Assembly (NCBI GenBank): GCA_004369085.1
Contig: ML210564.1
Coordinates: forward strand, 1-15,337
Reading direction: 5' to 3'
Length of the DNA stretch: 15,337 bases
DNA from: Coprinopsis marcescibilis
Taxonomy: Eukaryota > Basidiomycota > Agaricomycetes > Agaricales > Psathyrellaceae
The position numbers and the translations under genes are program-made. This document shows positions 8,721 through 15,337 of the stretch, in pieces. Under the pieces are notes generated by a model. It was not told the origin of the DNA and searched no databases. It saw nothing but the letters and a program-made list of their open reading frames with translations. The stretch's first letter is position 1. Every line of letters begins with the position of its first letter.

Positions 8721-9435
8721 ATGTTATATCCGAGATGGATTGAGCTTGTTACTTTAACTTGAGTGAAGTTACGGAAAGCGCCGGGCTATCTGATGCAACA
8801 TTCTCAACGGGCAACACTGTCGCACGCAGGTCCCAAGGTCTGGACTCTGTGCAAGCCTCTCCAGATTGATCGACACCTACATACGTAATAGGTGGTACCA
8901 ACGAGGGTCTGGGATCATTCCAGAGTAAAAGTGAAGTGAAGTGTAACTCATAACTCGAAACTGTGATCCACTTAGGACACGTGGGATCACAGTCAAATCA
9001 CAATTTCCGTTGATATTCCCGGTTGGACTGCATTGCCGTCGCAATTCCGGTCGGATTACAGAGAGCAGACTCAGCAGAGAAAGAAATACACGTAAGTATA
9101 GCTATTAGAATTAAGATAGAGTTTGAATTAGTTCCTTTAGTTGGGCATAATCAAGCTACCGTTGGCAAGTTTCAGTACTCTTGGTTGATAACGCCGATGT
9201 TTCTTGGTCTAGGTCAAGTCCAAAATGCAATAAACAGACATTTTCTCGGGTAGAGTGGACGACAGAAAAGACGAATAACTGACGCGCTCCTGTCCAAATT
9301 GGCACGCGTGCCTCCAATCATCAACTTCATCAAAACTTTCATCAGTTCTCAGCTGTTCTCAGCCGCGACTGAATTTCACTGCCTCACGCTGCCATCATTT
9401 AAATTACAGTCAAGTCTACATAAGTCGATTGTGAA
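8721..9435. other. unassigned stretch with one hairpin
   Basis: No gene is supported. Contains the inverted repeat at 8961-8992 and an AT-rich section around 9090-9240. Confidence 0.35.
8961..8992. repeat. inverted repeat, 11/12-bp arms
   Basis: CTGTGATCCAC (8961-8971) pairs with GTGGGATCACAG (8981-8992) with one unpaired base. It is preceded by GAAGTGAAGTG direct repeats. Possibly the end of a small decayed element. Confidence 0.65.
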
Positions 9436-9606
9436 ATGCGTAGACTTGCGGCTGTCGGCAACACTACAAAGTGGTTGCCCTTTGGTGAGCTCGGGCACCA
9501 TCCGACAGACTCGGATGTGGGGGCGTTTCCTGCGCAGCAGCTTTCTCTACCACCATCTACGCAGCGTGCGCTTCTCGAACAGATTCGTATCCAATCGGTA
9601 AAATAG
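9436..9606 (+). CDS. small protein-like ORF, 56 aa, uncertain
   Basis: ATG at 9436 opens a frame to TAG at 9604-9606 reading MRRLAAVGNTTKWLPFGELG and HHPTDSDVGAFPAQQ, then a helix-like SLPPSTQRALLEQIRIQS. The composition looks like a real protein piece rather than chance. The GTAAAA just before the stop could also be a splice donor, making this one exon of a larger gene. No family is recognised and no partner exon was found. Confidence 0.22.
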   Translation: MRRLAAVGNTTKWLPFGELGHHPTDSDVGAFPAQQLSLPPSTQRALLEQIRIQSVK

Positions 9607-10533
9607 CGCGGCATCTGACCAACCGTTTCGCTGCGTGATTCGTCCACAGCAGCAACGAGGTGATTACCCCATGGTACTGTGTCCTTCGAGCTCAGAGGGG
9701 GATAGAGCTATTTAAAGTCCTCCCATGAAAAACAGTAAGTTTCAGGAACAACACAACATTGACTATTTGAGCTTACATGATCAGGATCTTGTGTACCTCT
9801 CTTTGTTTCTTGTGTTCTTTGCAATGACGACCTTCAGGATGCATTGGAAATAAGGCAGAGTCTTTTCATACGTCTCAAGCAGGGCAGAACCTTTACAGGG
9901 ACACCATGGACAAAACAGTGGAACAACCCCATGAGGGTGTAGATGTAGGTTGGATGTAGGTTGGATGCACACGCCCCATAGTGATTGTGTGTGTCAAGGC
10001 TATAAATCACTTTTTTTCATGGGGTGTTTGTGCACGATTGGTGAAGAAAGGATCGGTTTGTTCATGGTGAGTCCATGATGGGTCGAGAGAGAAGAGTCCT
10101 AGGCCTTTGTTAAGTCTGTATCCACTCATCGTACACATCTTACCTCCACTCAGTGGCCCATGACACCCTGACAGGGTTATTATTCGGGTATGTGTGTCCT
10201 TGCCATTTACAGACCCAGCCCAGCCTATCTACATTGTGCCGCACATTCAGTTTGGACAAATCATCCACCGATCAGGTGCACTATCGGTCTAATCTAACCC
10301 CAGGCTGTCTCGATGCAGAATTCATCAAAGTATAATGTCTGCACCTGGACTCTTTTCAGATGAAGAGGCGGCTTACTGCTGGTGACAAGGATGTGGAACG
10401 ACAAAGGAATATACGGTCGCAGAAGGTAGTCGACCCCTGTCCCTTCCGGCGTGCCAAGCGCTTTTTACGCCGATCAAGTGCAGAATATTTTGGGACGGAA
10501 AGTTCACACGGCTGTTTTCTCTGGCCATGATAG
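9607..10533. other. unassigned stretch before AUR1 remnant 2
   Basis: Only short ORFs on both strands. An 11-bp tandem repeat lies at 9946-9967. A 56-codon ATG frame from 10361 is lysine/arginine-rich but unrecognised. Confidence 0.3.
9946..9967. repeat. 11-bp tandem repeat, two copies
   Basis: TAGGTTGGATG occurs twice back to back (9946-9956, 9957-9967). Confidence 0.8.
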
Positions 10534-11126
10534 TGGTTCACGATAATGAAGAGCCCCGCCTTCCCGCTCAAGCTGCTCATCCCCATCGCCTACGCAATCG
10601 TGCTCGTATCCCCGCCACATCCCAGTTCTTTTTCCCCGCCAGCCCGATCTTCATCTACCTGCTCAGCTTCTACAGCAGCCTGTTAATCCCGCCGGACGTC
10701 CGCCTCGCAGTCTCCGTCTCCCTCCCGACACTCGAGTCATGCACCAACATCAGCGACATCCTCACGCACTTTAGGCACCCCGTGCTGGACGTCATCGCCT
10801 GGATTCCCTACGGCATCGGGCACTTCACACTCCCCTTCCTTGCCGGGCTCTTCACCTGGCTCTTCCGCGACAGAAAAGTGCTGCACCTCTGGGGCCGCAT
10901 CTTTGGCTACATGAACCTCGCCGGCGTGCTCATCCAGATCCTCTTCCTGTGCTCCCCGCCGTGGTTCGGGGTCATCCACTGCCTCACGCCCGCCAACTAT
11001 AGCATGACAGGCTCGCCGGGCGGTCTCACGCGCATCGACGCCCTGCTGCATAACGACGATGTTTACCGACAGTCATATGGTCTTCGGCACGTTTCCCAGC
11101 TCTAGACTCCCAGATCTACGAACCAG
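10534..11126 (+). pseudogene. AUR1: inositol phosphorylceramide synthase (AUR1) remnant, copy 2
   Basis: N-terminal to middle part of AUR1 on the plus strand. After a TAG acceptor-like site (10531-10533) the frame reads WFTIMKSPAFPLKLLIPIAY. A one-base loss near 10606 then moves the protein to another frame, which reads ATSQFFFPASPIFIYLLSFY, then LPTLES, ISDILTHFRHPVLDVIAWIP, LHLWGRIFGYMNLAGVLIQ and GSPGGLTRIDALLH. From 11051 a net loss of about 11 bases compared with copy 1 shifts the frame again, and the ORF ends at 11105. In the corrected frame the catalytic segment reads FGTFPSS.R instead of SGAFPSLH, so the key histidine is gone. Nothing like the THHYLID half follows. This copy keeps the roughly 145-bp segment missing from copy 1, so the two are independent derivatives of a fuller gene. 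Not functional as read. Confidence 0.87.
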
Positions 11127-11462
11127 GGTGGTTAGCACTGGCTTTAGGCACTGCGAAAGACTCGAGATAGCTCGGTGATCAGTGATGTCAGAAGCTGCAT
11201 TCTCGACGGATTGCTTGTGGCAAGAGCAAAAGGGGTGAAAAAAGGAGAGCAGGGGTTGGCCAGCGCAGCGCTAAACAGTTCTCGGTGGACACGCTGGAGT
11301 AGGCCGTCTGGCTACTCTCAGGCTGGGTAACTAGGGGCAGGCTCGGTATCGCGTCGAGCAACCTCGTGATAGTGTAGGAAGCAAGGTGGGATGTGTACTC
11401 GAGAGTCTTGGCGCGTAGCTAACTGCATCCAGTGTGGCATAGCCACACAGAATCTAATCTAA
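11127..11462. other. unassigned stretch
   Basis: No coding signal seen. A 7-bp-arm inverted repeat, GTGTGGC-ATA-GCCACAC, lies at 11432-11448. Confidence 0.35.
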
Positions 11463-11591
11463 TCGGGCAAGTCTCACTACTACAATGCCCCGGATCGTAT
11501 TCGTGTTGGTGAGATGCACGTTCGCGGCTGGACGTTAGCGGCAGATGCATTTCGCAAGGTAGCGCGGGAGGGGTTGTTGGTTGCTGATTGA
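11463..11591 (+). pseudogene. C-terminal coding fragment, family unknown
   Basis: A frame starting just after TAA and ending at TGA (11589-11591) gives 42 codons with a protein-like pattern: SHYYNAPDRIRVGEMHVRG, then WTLAADAFRKVAREGLLVAD. It looks like an amphipathic C-terminus. There is no start codon and no acceptor between the upstream stop and the frame, so it is probably a detached 3' end of a gene. I cannot name the family. Confidence 0.3.
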
Positions 11592-11944
11592 AATTCGTGC
11601 ATGGTGGATGTCAAGCATTAGGCCTTATGTATCGGTTGTAGCACATTTGGTTCGGGTAGGTGATGCTTCAATTTAGATGTAGGCAGCCTTGTATCAGCTC
11701 CAGCTGCTGCAGCACTTTAATTGTAACAATATTCATTGCGAACCATATTGCCCAACGGCTCATAAGTACTATTGTTATCGATCCCCCCCTCGCATATGAT
11801 CAGCACTCTCAACGGTGCTGTGTTCGCTGATCTGGCAGTTATCTCTTGTGATGTCCAACGCACCGAGTCTCGTATCATTGGACAGGGGCTAAAGTTGATA
11901 ATCACCTTCCCCGTGTCATATTGTCCCCGTTTGCTGCACAGAGT
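11592..11944. other. unassigned stretch
   Basis: No gene recognised. A 14-base string, TCAACGGTGCTGTG, also occurs near 508; it may be chance. Confidence 0.3.
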
Positions 11945-12036
11945 CCTGACTCCGGCATTGACAGTTAAGGCTTAATCTTTAGTCGCTAAAGGTTATGATG
12001 AATGGTAACAGTCCGCAACCTGAAAAGCAAACCCAG
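11945..12036. repeat. duplicated block, copy 2 (matches 1930-2027)
   Basis: Contains the 21-base identical core at 11973-11993 with the CTTTAG-TCG-CTAAAG hairpin. It ends in CAAACCCAG, immediately before the donor end of the NSE3-like exon. At locus 1 the same CAAACCCAG is separated from that exon by about 1.3 kb of AUR1 sequence. Confidence 0.7.
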
Positions 12037-12051
12037 TACGGCACTACTCAC

Positions 12052-12260
12052 CCTTCTTTGGACTAGTTCCATCCGGAACGCCTGGCCTAAAACCTTCTGT
12101 GCCGCTTCAAAGACAGTTTTGAATAGGTTGGGGTGGGGTGCCGTTCCTAGATCGAAGGGGCTGCTACGATCGTGATCACGGTAGATTCTGCGATGTGAAT
12201 GTGATGTGAATGAACGAATGTGCACCAGATCGTTTGCCCTAGTGTCAGCCCGTCGACAGT
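12052..12260 (-). pseudogene. MAGE-domain NSE3-like gene remnant, copy 2
   Basis: One 95-nt exon (12146-12052) lies between a CTAG acceptor and a GTGAGT donor (12051-12046). It reads GTAPHPNLFKTVFEAAQKVL and then GQAFRMELVQ, the N-terminal MAGE-domain helix also found at 3340-3597; here this part is in one uninterrupted frame. Compared with copy 1, about 200 bp between the MELV motif and the donor are missing. The upstream exon is reduced to its first codons (DLVH, near 12225) because the rest has been deleted. Similarity to copy 1 extends to about 12260 (GCACCAGATCGTT block). A fragment only. Confidence 0.65.
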
Positions 12261-12281
12261 TTGAAAGTAGGGTTCAATTCC

Positions 12282-12338
12282 CGGACAAATTTGGCAAGTG
12301 GGGAACGGGCAGAGTCCCTCCAAATTGAAATTTGTCCG
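12282..12338. repeat. perfect 11-bp inverted repeat, 35-nt loop
   Basis: CGGACAAATTT at 12282-12292 pairs exactly with AAATTTGTCCG at 12328-12338. Confidence 0.8.
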
Positions 12339-12749
12339 CTCCCTGGCACTCGTACGATTGGTGATGACCTGCTACTGGTGTCCAGTAACTCAGTGTCGAA
12401 GAATGTGGCCGATGGACAATTGACTCAAGTACATCGACGGATTATCGAAGCCAGAAGCCGGCTGGCCAGAGGGAGAAGGGTGAGAGTGGCCAACCCCATT
12501 CGTAGAGGCGGACTCGGAGGACCTATGGCTGTCCGGGATATTGAATGGGTAGATGATGGATATCTTCTTCTGCCGCAAATCGAACATCACCGTCCCTGGC
12601 GTTGACACGGCGCTTGGCAACGATGATGCGACTGCATGCTGGAGAACCTGAACGATGGTGATATGATTTGGATCTGAGATCGACGTCAGGTCAAAGGCTG
12701 GGATGATAGCTTCGAAATATCTTCACGCACCTTCATTTTTGCTAAGTCG

Positions 12750-12775
12750 GCTCCAGAGCTCTGGAGCGAGCTCGC
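12750..12775. repeat. 18-bp perfect palindrome overlapping a 10-bp palindrome
   Basis: GCTCCAGAGCTCTGGAGC (12750-12767) equals its own reverse complement. GCGAGCTCGC (12766-12775) does too, and overlaps it by two bases. Confidence 0.85.
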
Positions 12776-12830
12776 AGGCATGCACGCGCATTCACGATCA
12801 AGGAGGGGTCGTAATACCTCTAAAAGTGGA

Positions 12831-12876
12831 TTTTGCGCTTCCCTAAAATTTCACGGTTTCACTGCTCCCTAGACTA
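12831..12876 (+). repeat. 5' leader repeat upstream of GTPase C
   Basis: Matches 5358-5402 (minus) upstream of copy E. The short distance to the ATG indicates a deletion in the C leader. Confidence 0.75.
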
Positions 12877-12900
12877 GGATCGCTTTTAAAAAAAATAGTC

Positions 12901-13458
12901 ATGGCAAAGTGGTTGGAGGTTCTAAAAGGCCTTTAGCAGGCGATATACTCATTCTGTATGTCGACAGACCTTTATGCCCACTGGTGTCCAAGCGCTGACA
13001 TTCGAGCTTGACAAACCTTAGTGTCATTGGCAATGTCGGCGTTGGCAAGAGTTCTATGAGTCGCGCGACAAAGTACTGACCGGGGCATTATTAATGGTCG
13101 CGAATTCTCTAGTTTACAAACGCATTCAACATTGCGGAGGGCGGCTCTGCAAAGGTTGGGCACACTTCAAGCCTGCACACCACTCGTTCGCCCGACGAAC
13201 TCGCCTCAGAGTACAGCAAGGCCGCGAGTCTCGGTTCCCGGCGGGTTGTATTGGTAGATACCCCTGGATTCGACACGAGTGCCAGAGATTCCAAATCCCT
13301 CGCCCAAGGCGCGGAATGGGTGGCTAAACAGTGAGTAAAGCTGGTATACGCGTCAATATATAGGAGCTAATTTCTTTGCACGTGCACGAGAGGAGTTACC
13401 TTGGGGGGATAGTCTACATGTGCGACATCTCTGTGAATCGCGTCAACGGGGCTGCCCA
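12901..13458 (+). pseudogene. P-loop GTPase family, copy C (multiple lesions)
   Basis: Four exon equivalents are present: 12901-12955, 13022-13055, 13113-13330 and 13382-13458. The P-loop (IGNVGVGKSS), FTNAFNIAEGGSAKVGH and VVLVDTPGFDT are still readable. Lesions against copy B: a 22-base loss in exon 1 creating an immediate TAG (12934-12936); intron 2 donor ATGAGT instead of GTGAGT (13056); a two-base loss after GGGCAC and a further loss of about 21 bases in exon 3; intron 3 acceptor CAC instead of TAG (13379-13381); one base lost in the GGGGGGCATAG segment. Similarity ends abruptly near 13458, so the G4 half is missing. It cannot encode a GTPase. Copy D begins about 300 bp downstream, so C and D form a direct tandem. 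Confidence 0.87.
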
Positions 13459-13627
13459 GTGATGGCCACCGATGAGCAACAATAAAATTTTACTTTACTT
13501 GTTTTCAACCAGAGAAAGCTAGATGACTTCCAGCGCTTGAAGTCCATGGTAGGCAATTAGTAATTATTATTTACTACCTATCAAATGTAAGTTTGATGTG
13601 GGTTCCCAATGGGAACTTCAATCCGGT
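13459..13627. other. spacer between GTPase C break and D promoter
   Basis: AT-rich spacer with no coding signal. The abrupt end of copy C at 13458 marks a deletion or insertion junction. Confidence 0.4.
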
Positions 13628-13633
13628 TATAAA
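13628..13633 (+). promoter_or_regulatory. TATA box of GTPase D
   Basis: TATAAA lies 129 bases before the ATG at 13757, at nearly the same spacing as in copy B. A pyrimidine-rich leader follows. Confidence 0.5.
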
Positions 13634-13756
13634 GGGAGCAGCTTCACGACGTTGTATTCCCCTCCCCCAGATTAGGATCGATACCTCTCAACCCAGCCTT
13701 GTACTAGCAAAGCTCTACCCATACTCCGCGTACTGTGACCTTTGCCTTCAACATCA

Positions 13757-14571
13757 ATGTGTATCCGCGCAAAGCTGTGCAGTATTCTGAGGGACTTTTG
13801 GCGACAAGGTCAGGACGCACAAGCAGGGGATATCCTCATTATGTACGTCGACAAAGCTTTGCGTTAAAATATATGATCTTGACAAATTTTAGCATCATGG
13901 GCATCAGCGGAGCTGGCAAGAGTTCTGTGAGTTGCCTGGAAAAAAATTCAGCGAAATTACCCACGGACACTGACAAGCTGCGTTCTCTAGTTCATCAATG
14001 CATTCGGCATTGCGGAGGGTGGCCCCGCTAAGGTTGGGCACACACTTCAGCCTTCTACGAGTGAAATACAGATGCATGCCATTCATTTGTCCAACGAACT
14101 CGCCTCTGAGTACAAGGGTGCTCTCGACTCCCGGCAGGTCGTATTGTTTGATACCCCAGGATTCGACACGGGTGCTGGAGATTCCAAAGACCTCACCCAA
14201 ATCACAAAATGGGTGGCTAAACAGTGAGTAAAGCAGGTATACACATGCTTAGGAGCTAATTTCTCTGTAGGTACACAAGAGGAGTTACATTGGGGGGCAT
14301 AGTCTACATGTGCGACATCTCCATGAATCGCGTCAACGGGGCTGCGCAAGTCAACGTTAGGCAATTGGAGAAGATAGTGCTTGTCACTGCTGTCTGGGAT
14401 GAGGTCAGGGCGGACGTAGGCACCCAGCGGGAGGAGGAGCTTTTTTCGTCCTTTTGGAAAGATCTCATCGCTAGAGGTGCAGCTGTCAAGCGAACGCGAG
14501 GCTTGCATGACTCAGATCCGTCTGGACATGTTGAGGTCTTGCGCCACATCCTGCAGAGCTTGGGAACATGA
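13757..14571 (+). CDS. P-loop GTPase family, copy D (complete, 4 exons, 217 aa)
   Basis: Exons 13757-13842, 13893-13926, 13991-14223 and 14271-14571 join in frame to 217 codons plus TGA, with GTACGT or GTGAGT donors and AG acceptors at the same positions as in copy B. The start lies three codons upstream of the start position in B, whose ATG is CGC here; the ATG at 13757 restores an in-frame start. Motifs: P-loop GISGAGKSS (residues 32-40), VGHTLQPST (55-63), DTPG (94-97), GGIVYMCDIS (126-135), TAVWD (157-161), and a C-terminal helix ending HILQSLGT. Thirty bases found in A and B (the MLGESN..LQ segment before VLVT) are deleted in frame, removing ten residues just before the G4 strand. Whether the fold tolerates this is unknown. 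Same family and caveats as copy B. Confidence 0.85.
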
Positions 14572-14720
14572 AGCTTATCCGCATAACTCAGTACTGACCG
14601 TGTAGCCTAGCTGGAATCAATAGAACACGCTTGCATGTAATCATCGCACCCTCTTATCGCTGCGTTTCATCCCGCTGAGTATGGACAAGAAATAGGCACC
14701 CTTGCCAAGCCCTGGGTCAG
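14572..14720 (+). repeat. 3' flank of GTPase D, shared with copy B
   Basis: Matches 8529-8720 in order, with small indels; probable 3' UTR of the duplicated unit. Confidence 0.65.
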
Positions 14721-14825
14721 TTATTAATTCCGCCGGAATCGCCTATCCGATGGTGTGGCAATGATGATGTTGGCGTCCTGGCATCCCACGTCCCAGGCTC
14801 CTAAAACCGGAGTCTCTAGGTAAGT

Positions 14826-14875
14826 AATCGTGAAATAATCGAGGAATCGGAAAAGAATCGAATTCTTTCACGATT
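14826..14875. repeat. perfect 10-bp inverted repeat with AATCG pentamers
   Basis: AATCGTGAAA (14826-14835) pairs with TTTCACGATT (14866-14875). AATCG or its complement recurs five or more times in between. Confidence 0.8.
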
Positions 14876-14938
14876 TTGTGGCCCAATATAATTGATCATG
14901 CCACCCTGTGTATTTATAGTAGGGCCTAGCGTGGGAAG

Positions 14939-15029
14939 ATCCGTATCCGACCCGCAGCCAAAACCGTGGATGCCGCTGTTGGCGGATACGGTTACGGATA
15001 TGAAACCACGGATTGTGGTTTCATCCACG
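14939..15029. repeat. nested inverted repeats
   Basis: Three pairs interlock: CCGTATCCG (14941-14949) with CGGATACGG (14983-14991); CGTGGATG (14965-14972) with CATCCACG (15022-15029); and ATGAAACCAC (15000-15009) with GTGGTTTCAT (15015-15024), a perfect 10-bp stem with a 5-nt loop. The design resembles a small non-autonomous element, but no terminal repeats or target duplication were confirmed. Confidence 0.75.
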
Positions 15030-15039
15030 CAGTCGAAGT

Positions 15040-15337
15040 CAAGATTCCCTTTTTAATGCAAAAATCATGTTAAATATAATAGTACAGCTATTTTACACTT
15101 CTTTTACATGTGTTTCACCCCCAAATGTACATAAAATGAGTCATAATAACACCGATAAAAATGCAAAAAAATCAAGAAAATCTGGAGAAAATTGAAAAAT
15201 ATTTCGAGAGCCTGGAAAAAGATAGAAAAGCTGGAGGAAAGAACAATACCAAAGAATAGTGATGTGGCATATGTAGAAAGGCAGTTTAAACCAGAAGGTA
15301 ATAAATAAATACTGCACCATTTCATTTCTTTGACAAA
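15040..15337. other. AT-rich tail with short lysine-rich frames
   Basis: Base composition changes sharply to AT-rich. A plus-strand ATG at 15161 opens 32 codons (MQKNQENLEKIEKYFESLEK, then DRKAGGKNNTKE) with a coiled-coil-like pattern. After a one-base shift it would continue NSDVAYVERQFKPEG to TAA. It could be a fragment of a mobile element or chance in A-rich DNA. Confidence 0.3.

Larger units (their letters stand above)
12261..12830. other. unassigned stretch with inverted repeats
   Basis: Two opposing ORFs cover 12261-12620 (114 codons plus, 76 codons minus); neither has motifs I recognise and only one, if any, can be real. Palindromes at 12282-12338 and 12750-12775 are listed separately. 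Confidence 0.3.

Noticed and set aside
10737..11051. 104-codon minus-strand ORF
   Set aside because: Antisense of AUR1 remnant 2, with no independent features.
12268..12290. GGTTCAATTCC, like a tRNA T-loop
   Set aside because: No matching T-stem, acceptor stem, D-arm or anticodon arm can be drawn around it.
13904..14508. Minus-strand ORFs of 98 and 141 codons
   Set aside because: Antisense shadows of GTPase D, equivalent to the antisense frame of copy B.
1..15337. CRISPR array or bacterial-type operon
   Set aside because: No regularly spaced direct repeats; genes contain spliceosomal introns, so the DNA is eukaryotic.

Overview
The window looks like an accessory, gene-poor and repeat-rich stretch of a basidiomycete (probably agaricomycete) nuclear genome. 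The evidence is short GT-AG introns of about 45-72 nt with GTGAGT/GTACGT donors, fungal protein families split over several small exons, and long intergenic stretches holding decayed gene pieces. No rRNA, tRNA, CRISPR or virus-like gene was seen.

The main theme is one small P-loop GTPase family present five times. Copy A (1-400, +) is cut by the window start. Copy E (4880-5263, -) is an inverted, truncated pseudogene. Copy B (7679-8528, +) is complete: 4 exons, 225 aa. Copy C (12901-13458, +) is a pseudogene with many lesions. Copy D (13757-14571, +) is complete: 4 exons, 217 aa, with an in-frame 30-bp loss. Intron positions, intron sequences and parts of the 5' leaders and 3' flanks are shared, so whole gene units were duplicated.

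The second theme is broken duplicates of two conserved housekeeping genes. AUR1 (inositol phosphorylceramide synthase) occurs at 2157-3181 (-), with a nonsense codon, an internal deletion and a frameshift. It occurs again at 10534-11126 (+), truncated and frameshifted, with the catalytic histidine motif destroyed. A MAGE-domain, NSE3-like gene (SMC5/6 subunit) leaves 5' exons at 3340-3777 (-) and one exon at 12052-12146 (-). At the first locus the AUR1 piece lies between the NSE3-like piece and a short conserved block (1971-1991). At the second locus the equivalent block (11973-11993) lies next to the NSE3-like exon with no AUR1 between them. This suggests insertion or deletion of a roughly 1.3-kb AUR1-bearing segment.

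Layout: 1-400 GTPase A; 401-2026 non-coding with small repeats and a perfect palindrome; 2028-3330 AUR1 remnant; 3340-3830 NSE3-like remnant; 3830-4870 unassigned; 4880-5410 GTPase E and its leader; 5640-5875 two exons of an unidentified membrane protein; 6821-7112 unidentified coding fragment on the minus strand; 7556-8720 GTPase B unit; 8720-10530 mostly unassigned; 10534-11126 AUR1 remnant 2; 11130-12260 remnants including NSE3-like exon 2; 12260-12830 unassigned with palindromes; 12830-13458 GTPase C; 13628-14720 GTPase D unit; 14820-15030 nested inverted repeats; 15040-15337 very AT-rich sequence. Only GTPases B and D look able to make a full protein here. All assignments are from reading translations by eye; no database search was run.
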